Of a stretch of 7,859 nt of DNA, positions 5,894 through 7,859 are shown one piece after another (position 1 is the first letter of the stretch; every line of letters starts with the position of its first letter). The position numbers were made by a program, and so were the translations under genes. The notes under the pieces were generated by a model. The model searched no databases. It was not told where the DNA came from and saw nothing but the letters and a program-made list of their open reading frames with translations. This DNA comes from CAZEAN01 sp964510225 (GTDB lineage Bacteria > Planctomycetota > Planctomycetia > Isosphaerales > Isosphaeraceae). Location of the stretch: positions 1 through 7,859 of the forward strand of contig CAZEAN010000189.1 of the NCBI GenBank assembly GCA_964510225.1. Reading direction: 5' to 3'.

Positions 5894-6097
5894 TCAGTGG
5901 TGAGCCGAGCCGGCGAACTCCCGACAGCTCGGTAGGACGCTGAGATGGCTCTCAACGCTTCCAACAGAAACCCGCCCATCCTGCCGGGTCTCAGTGGCTT
6001 CAGTATCAGTACCTTCAAGTTGAAGGTCTGAACGATAAATGTTCCCACGGTATGACAAGGCGCTAATTTTGATCCGATTGGCCTTCTTTTTTGCCAT
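5894..6097 (-). CDS. Possible small hypothetical protein (67 aa), doubtful
   Basis: An open frame of 67 codons starts at an ATG (6095-6097) with a basic beginning MAKKKANRIKIS and ends 33 bases before the redoxin start, so it could be co-transcribed with it. The predicted protein has no family motif I recognise, no signal peptide and no membrane segment; its middle is rich in Thr, Glu and Asp. The nearest GAGG lies about 15 bases before the ATG, too far for a good ribosome-binding site. It may equally be chance open frame in a leader. Confidence 0.22.
   Translation of the reverse strand: MAKKKANRIKISALSYRGNIYRSDLQLEGTDTEATETRQDGRVSVGSVESHLSVLPSCREFAGSAHH
6006..6031. repeat. Palindrome ACCTTCAA-G-TTGAAGGT with outer TCAG/CTGA
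   Basis: ACCTTCAA (6011-6018) and TTGAAGGT (6020-6027) are perfect arms around a single base; TCAG (6006-6009) and CTGA (6028-6031) extend the symmetry past one bulged base. It lies about 150 bases upstream of the redoxin start. The compact shape fits a dimeric regulator's operator or a tight RNA hairpin. Confidence 0.5.
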
Positions 6098-6184
6098 TTT
6101 TTCGAATCGGAGCCTCAGGAGTTTTCAGCCTAATCGAGCTGAGTGTGAAAGACAATGGATCGCTTTTCGAATCTTAAAAGTATT

Positions 6185-6204
6185 GTTACGAACGTTACGC
6201 GTAA
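6185..6204. repeat. Cluster of TTACG repeats with 10-bp palindrome TTACGCGTAA
   Basis: GTTACG occurs at 6185-6190 and again at 6194-6199, 9 bases apart; the second copy is part of the perfect palindrome TTACGCGTAA (6195-6204). It lies 43 bases after the kinase stop. It may be a regulator-binding site, but chance is not excluded. Confidence 0.35.
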
Positions 6205-6246
6205 GACGTCGATCGAGTTCGAGTTCTTTCGCAAGTGTAAGGAAGC

Positions 6247-7563
6247 TCACACAACCGTGCGGACATCACACCGAGGGAGGAATACACTAAAAGTGCTCCC
6301 TGCTCCGAGATGGCTCTCGACCGAGACCTCACCGCCGAGCCCCTGCGAGATGTGCTTGACGATAGAGAGGCCAAGACCTGTACCCCCAAGTTGTCGACTC
6401 CTTGCTTTGTCAACGCGATAAAAGCGTTCGAAAATCCGGGGGATATCCTCGCGAGGGATTCCGATTCCCGTATCCGCGACTTCAAGGACGACCCGAGCCC
6501 CAACGACCTTCGAGGTGATCCGGATCACACCTCCCTCGGGTGTGTATTTGATTGCATTGTCGATGAGATTATTAAGGATCTGCCGAATTGCCTCGGTCGC
6601 GGCACGGACGGCGATCTGATCCTCCAAGGCATCAAGTGTCGTTTCGAAGTCGAGACCTCTGGCTCGTGCTCGGCTTTCGTGAGCACTCACACAATCTTCA
6701 ACCACAGGACCAAGGATCAGCGGCTCGTGGCGAAATTGCTCCTGGCCTGATTCCAGTCGAGCAAGACTTAGCATGTCGCGGACGAGCATATCGAGCCGAT
6801 CGGCCTGCTCCTCAATCTGTCGGAGGAGTGTCTGGTTCACCGTATCATCGCGGAGGCCCCAATCAAGGAGCGTTTCGGTGTTTACCTTGATCGCCGTGAG
6901 GGGCGTTTTCAGCTCGTGCGAGGCATTGGCGACGAAGTCTTGCCGCATCCGTTCGAGGCGCCGGATCTCCGTCACATCATGGAGGACAAGGACGGCCCCC
7001 GGGGGTGGAGAGCCAGGAAGAGGAGTTCCTTGTACCGAAACGACCCGACTCTGATCGACCGCCAGAGGATCACGTCCAGGCATCGTAAATTCGGCTCGAT
7101 AAGCACCGGCTCCTGAGAGCGTTGCCTCAATCGCAACTTGGATCTGGGGGCTCCGAATGAGTTCTGAGACAAGCTTGCGGTCCGAAGACAGCTCAAGATT
7201 GAACAACCGTTGCGCGGCTGGATTGGCAAATGACAGCCGTTGTCGGGAATCAACAGCAAGAACTCCTTCGGACATCCCACTAAGGACGACATCGAGCTGT
7301 CGACGGTCTTCTTCGAGTTCCCGCCGACGTTCCTCAAGCTGAGTGAACGTCTGGTTGAGCCATTGAGCGGATGATTCGCTGATTCCTCCCCAATGCGCCT
7401 GGATCGGTCGACCGGCGACCCCCTTCACCGCATTCTCGATTTCCCTCTTCAGTTCCTCAGTGCTGCGTAACGCTCCACGCCAGAGCCGATAGAGTATGCC
7501 AACTAAGACCAAAAGGAATAAGGAGAGTACAGAGACCAGCATCAACGTCGAGTCGGATGACAT
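6247..7563 (-). CDS. PhoR-like membrane sensor histidine kinase
   Basis: The 438-aa protein autophosphorylates on His and passes the phosphate to a response regulator. One N-terminal membrane helix (about 8-27) is followed directly by a cytoplasmic linker with a charged coiled coil (about 70-92), so there is no periplasmic sensor domain. A PAS-like domain (about 88-200) starts LSGMSEGVLAVD and includes FANPAAQRLF. The HisKA H-box FVANASHELKTPLTAIK carries His216. The HATPase_c domain shows the N-box NNLIDNAIKYTPEGG (331-345), G1 DTGIGIP (364-370), an F-box IFERFYR and G2 GGTGLGLS (393-400). All catalytic boxes are intact. The layout matches PhoR of the phosphate-starvation system, but the true signal is unknown. 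GAAGG, 7 bases before the ATG, supports the start. No response regulator lies beside it in this window; the neighbours are a redoxin and a divergent riboflavin gene. Confidence 0.93.
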   Translation of the reverse strand: MSSDSTLMLVSVLSLFLLVLVGILYRLWRGALRSTEELKREIENAVKGVAGRPIQAHWGGISESSAQWLNQTFTQLEERRRELEEDRRQLDVVLSGMSEGVLAVDSRQRLSFANPAAQRLFNLELSSDRKLVSELIRSPQIQVAIEATLSGAGAYRAEFTMPGRDPLAVDQSRVVSVQGTPLPGSPPPGAVLVLHDVTEIRRLERMRQDFVANASHELKTPLTAIKVNTETLLDWGLRDDTVNQTLLRQIEEQADRLDMLVRDMLSLARLESGQEQFRHEPLILGPVVEDCVSAHESRARARGLDFETTLDALEDQIAVRAATEAIRQILNNLIDNAIKYTPEGGVIRITSKVVGARVVLEVADTGIGIPREDIPRIFERFYRVDKARSRQLGGTGLGLSIVKHISQGLGGEVSVESHLGAGSTFSVFLPRCDVRTVV

Positions 7564-7771
7564 TCAAAAACCTTCTCTACCAAGTAGGCTCCCGAGCGGA
7601 CTCAACCCTCGGAGAGTGATCGGAAGGATTCTCGCGAGCGATCCCGATTGCATCTCGAGCCGAATAATTGTGCGAACTCGACGGTCGCTGATACGATCAA
7701 AAGAGATAGAATAGTTGCAAAATTGTTCCGGGATGTACTGACGTCCTTGTCTCACTAGAGTCCATCGCACC
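7564..7771. promoter_or_regulatory. Divergent region between the kinase and ribB-like genes
   Basis: These 208 bases lie between divergent start codons. On the plus strand TAGAAT (7707-7712) is a possible -10 box for the riboflavin gene, but it lacks a good -35 partner. On the kinase side CTCCCGAG (7589-7596) and CTCGGAG (7608-7614) form a 7-bp stem with one bulge in the leader. The conserved sequence blocks of an FMN riboswitch, common before ribB, are not visible. An open minus-strand frame through the region is listed separately. Confidence 0.4.
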
Positions 7772-7773
7772 AT
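7564..7773 (-). CDS. Possible 69-aa ORF abutting the kinase start, doubtful
   Basis: An ATG at 7771-7773 opens a frame of 69 codons whose TGA (7564-7566) is directly followed by the kinase ATG, an arrangement that would couple translation of both. The sequence begins MVRWTLVRQGRQYIPEQF and has no recognisable domain. It fills exactly the space where the divergent control region is expected, and its start overlaps the ribB start on the other strand within a CATG. No ribosome-binding site is convincing. It is more likely chance than a gene. Confidence 0.18.
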   Translation of the reverse strand: MVRWTLVRQGRQYIPEQFCNYSISFDRISDRRVRTIIRLEMQSGSLARILPITLRGLSPLGSLLGREGF

Positions 7774-7859
7774 GAAGACAGGTTTTTCGAAAGTTGAAGA
7801 CGCGATCCGAGCGATCGCGGAGGGGCGAGGGGTCATCGTGGTCGATGCGGAAGACCGCG
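7772..7859 (+). CDS. ribB: 3,4-dihydroxy-2-butanone 4-phosphate synthase, RibB or RibBA (N-terminal part)
   Basis: Only the first 29 codons are inside the window; the gene continues past the right edge. The start MKTGFSKVEDAIRAIAEGRG followed by VIVVDAEDR matches the conserved N-terminus of RibB, where the acidic DxEDR(E) residues bind Mg2+ and substrate. RibB makes the four-carbon unit of riboflavin from ribulose 5-phosphate, releasing formate, in the cytoplasm. Whether it is fused to GTP cyclohydrolase II (RibBA) cannot be seen. The upstream ribosome-binding site is weak (TAGAG about 12 bases before the ATG). It is divergent from the kinase gene. Confidence 0.87.
   Translation, partial: MKTGFSKVEDAIRAIAEGRGVIVVDAEDR

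Larger units (their letters stand above)
5861..6246. other. 386-base gap between kinase and redoxin genes
   Basis: This is the region after the kinase stop and before the redoxin start on the minus strand. It holds a doubtful small ORF (5894-6097), a palindrome at 6006-6031, a weak GC hairpin (ACCCG 5970-5974, CGGGT 5985-5989) with only a short T run, and a cluster of TTACG words at 6185-6204. I see no convincing terminator for the kinase and no clear promoter for the redoxin, although both are expected here. Confidence 0.5.

Noticed and set aside
5237..5935. A 232-codon plus-strand frame opposite the redoxin gene, longer than the redoxin itself
   Set aside because: The minus-strand gene has a signal peptide, family motifs, a ribosome-binding site and a terminator. 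The plus-strand frame shows no family features and looks like a codon-bias shadow.
5968..5989. ACCCG/CGGGT hairpin as terminator of the kinase gene
   Set aside because: The stem is only 5 bp, with a 10-base loop and just three T after it, and it lies about 260 bases from the kinase stop.
7564..7771. FMN riboswitch upstream of the ribB-like gene
   Set aside because: I looked for the conserved sequence blocks of the FMN element and found none. The short stem at 7589-7614 is on the kinase side and unrelated.

Overview
The window reads as an ordinary chromosomal stretch from a moderately GC-rich, Gram-negative-type bacterium. I lean towards Planctomycetota (Pirellula/Rhodopirellula-like). This is an inference from the zinc-free type B ribosomal protein L31 next to RF1, the style of the exported thioredoxin-like proteins, and frequent GTG starts. 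It is not proven. I found no phage, transposon, CRISPR, tRNA or rRNA signal. Seven complete genes and two partial genes are well supported.

Left part (1-1681). The 5' end of a medium-chain quinone oxidoreductase leaves the window on the minus strand. Divergent from it is a plus-strand pair: a two-domain rhodanese (sulfurtransferase) and, 3 bases after its stop, a small alpha/beta hydrolase of the YqiA kind. This pair converges on the next block with only 2 bases between stop codons.

Translation block (1684-4024, minus strand). The transcription order is rpmE (L31 type B), prfA (release factor 1), prmC (the methylase that modifies RF1). All three start with GTG, and prfA and prmC overlap by 4 bases in the form GTGA. 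This is a classic arrangement that couples RF1 to its own modifying enzyme. About 290 bases of non-coding DNA upstream of rpmE hold three inverted repeats.

Exported thiol-redox pair (4318-5860, minus strand). A lipoprotein with a WCGPC thioredoxin domain lies downstream of a secreted redoxin that has an HCPF cysteine and a C-terminal GC motif. They are separated by a textbook intrinsic terminator and an unusually structured 3' untranslated region, so they are probably separate transcription units with related roles in the cell envelope.

Right end (5861-7859). About 390 bases with a doubtful small ORF and palindromes separate the redoxin from a PhoR-like sensor histidine kinase on the minus strand. 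The kinase has no response regulator beside it in this window. Divergent from it, the first 29 codons of a RibB-type riboflavin gene run off the right edge.

I see no clearly new multi-gene system. The best leads are RNA-level: the nested hairpin in the redoxin 3' region, the hairpin-rich rpmE upstream region, and the redoxin whose usual CxxC-like site has lost its first cysteine.
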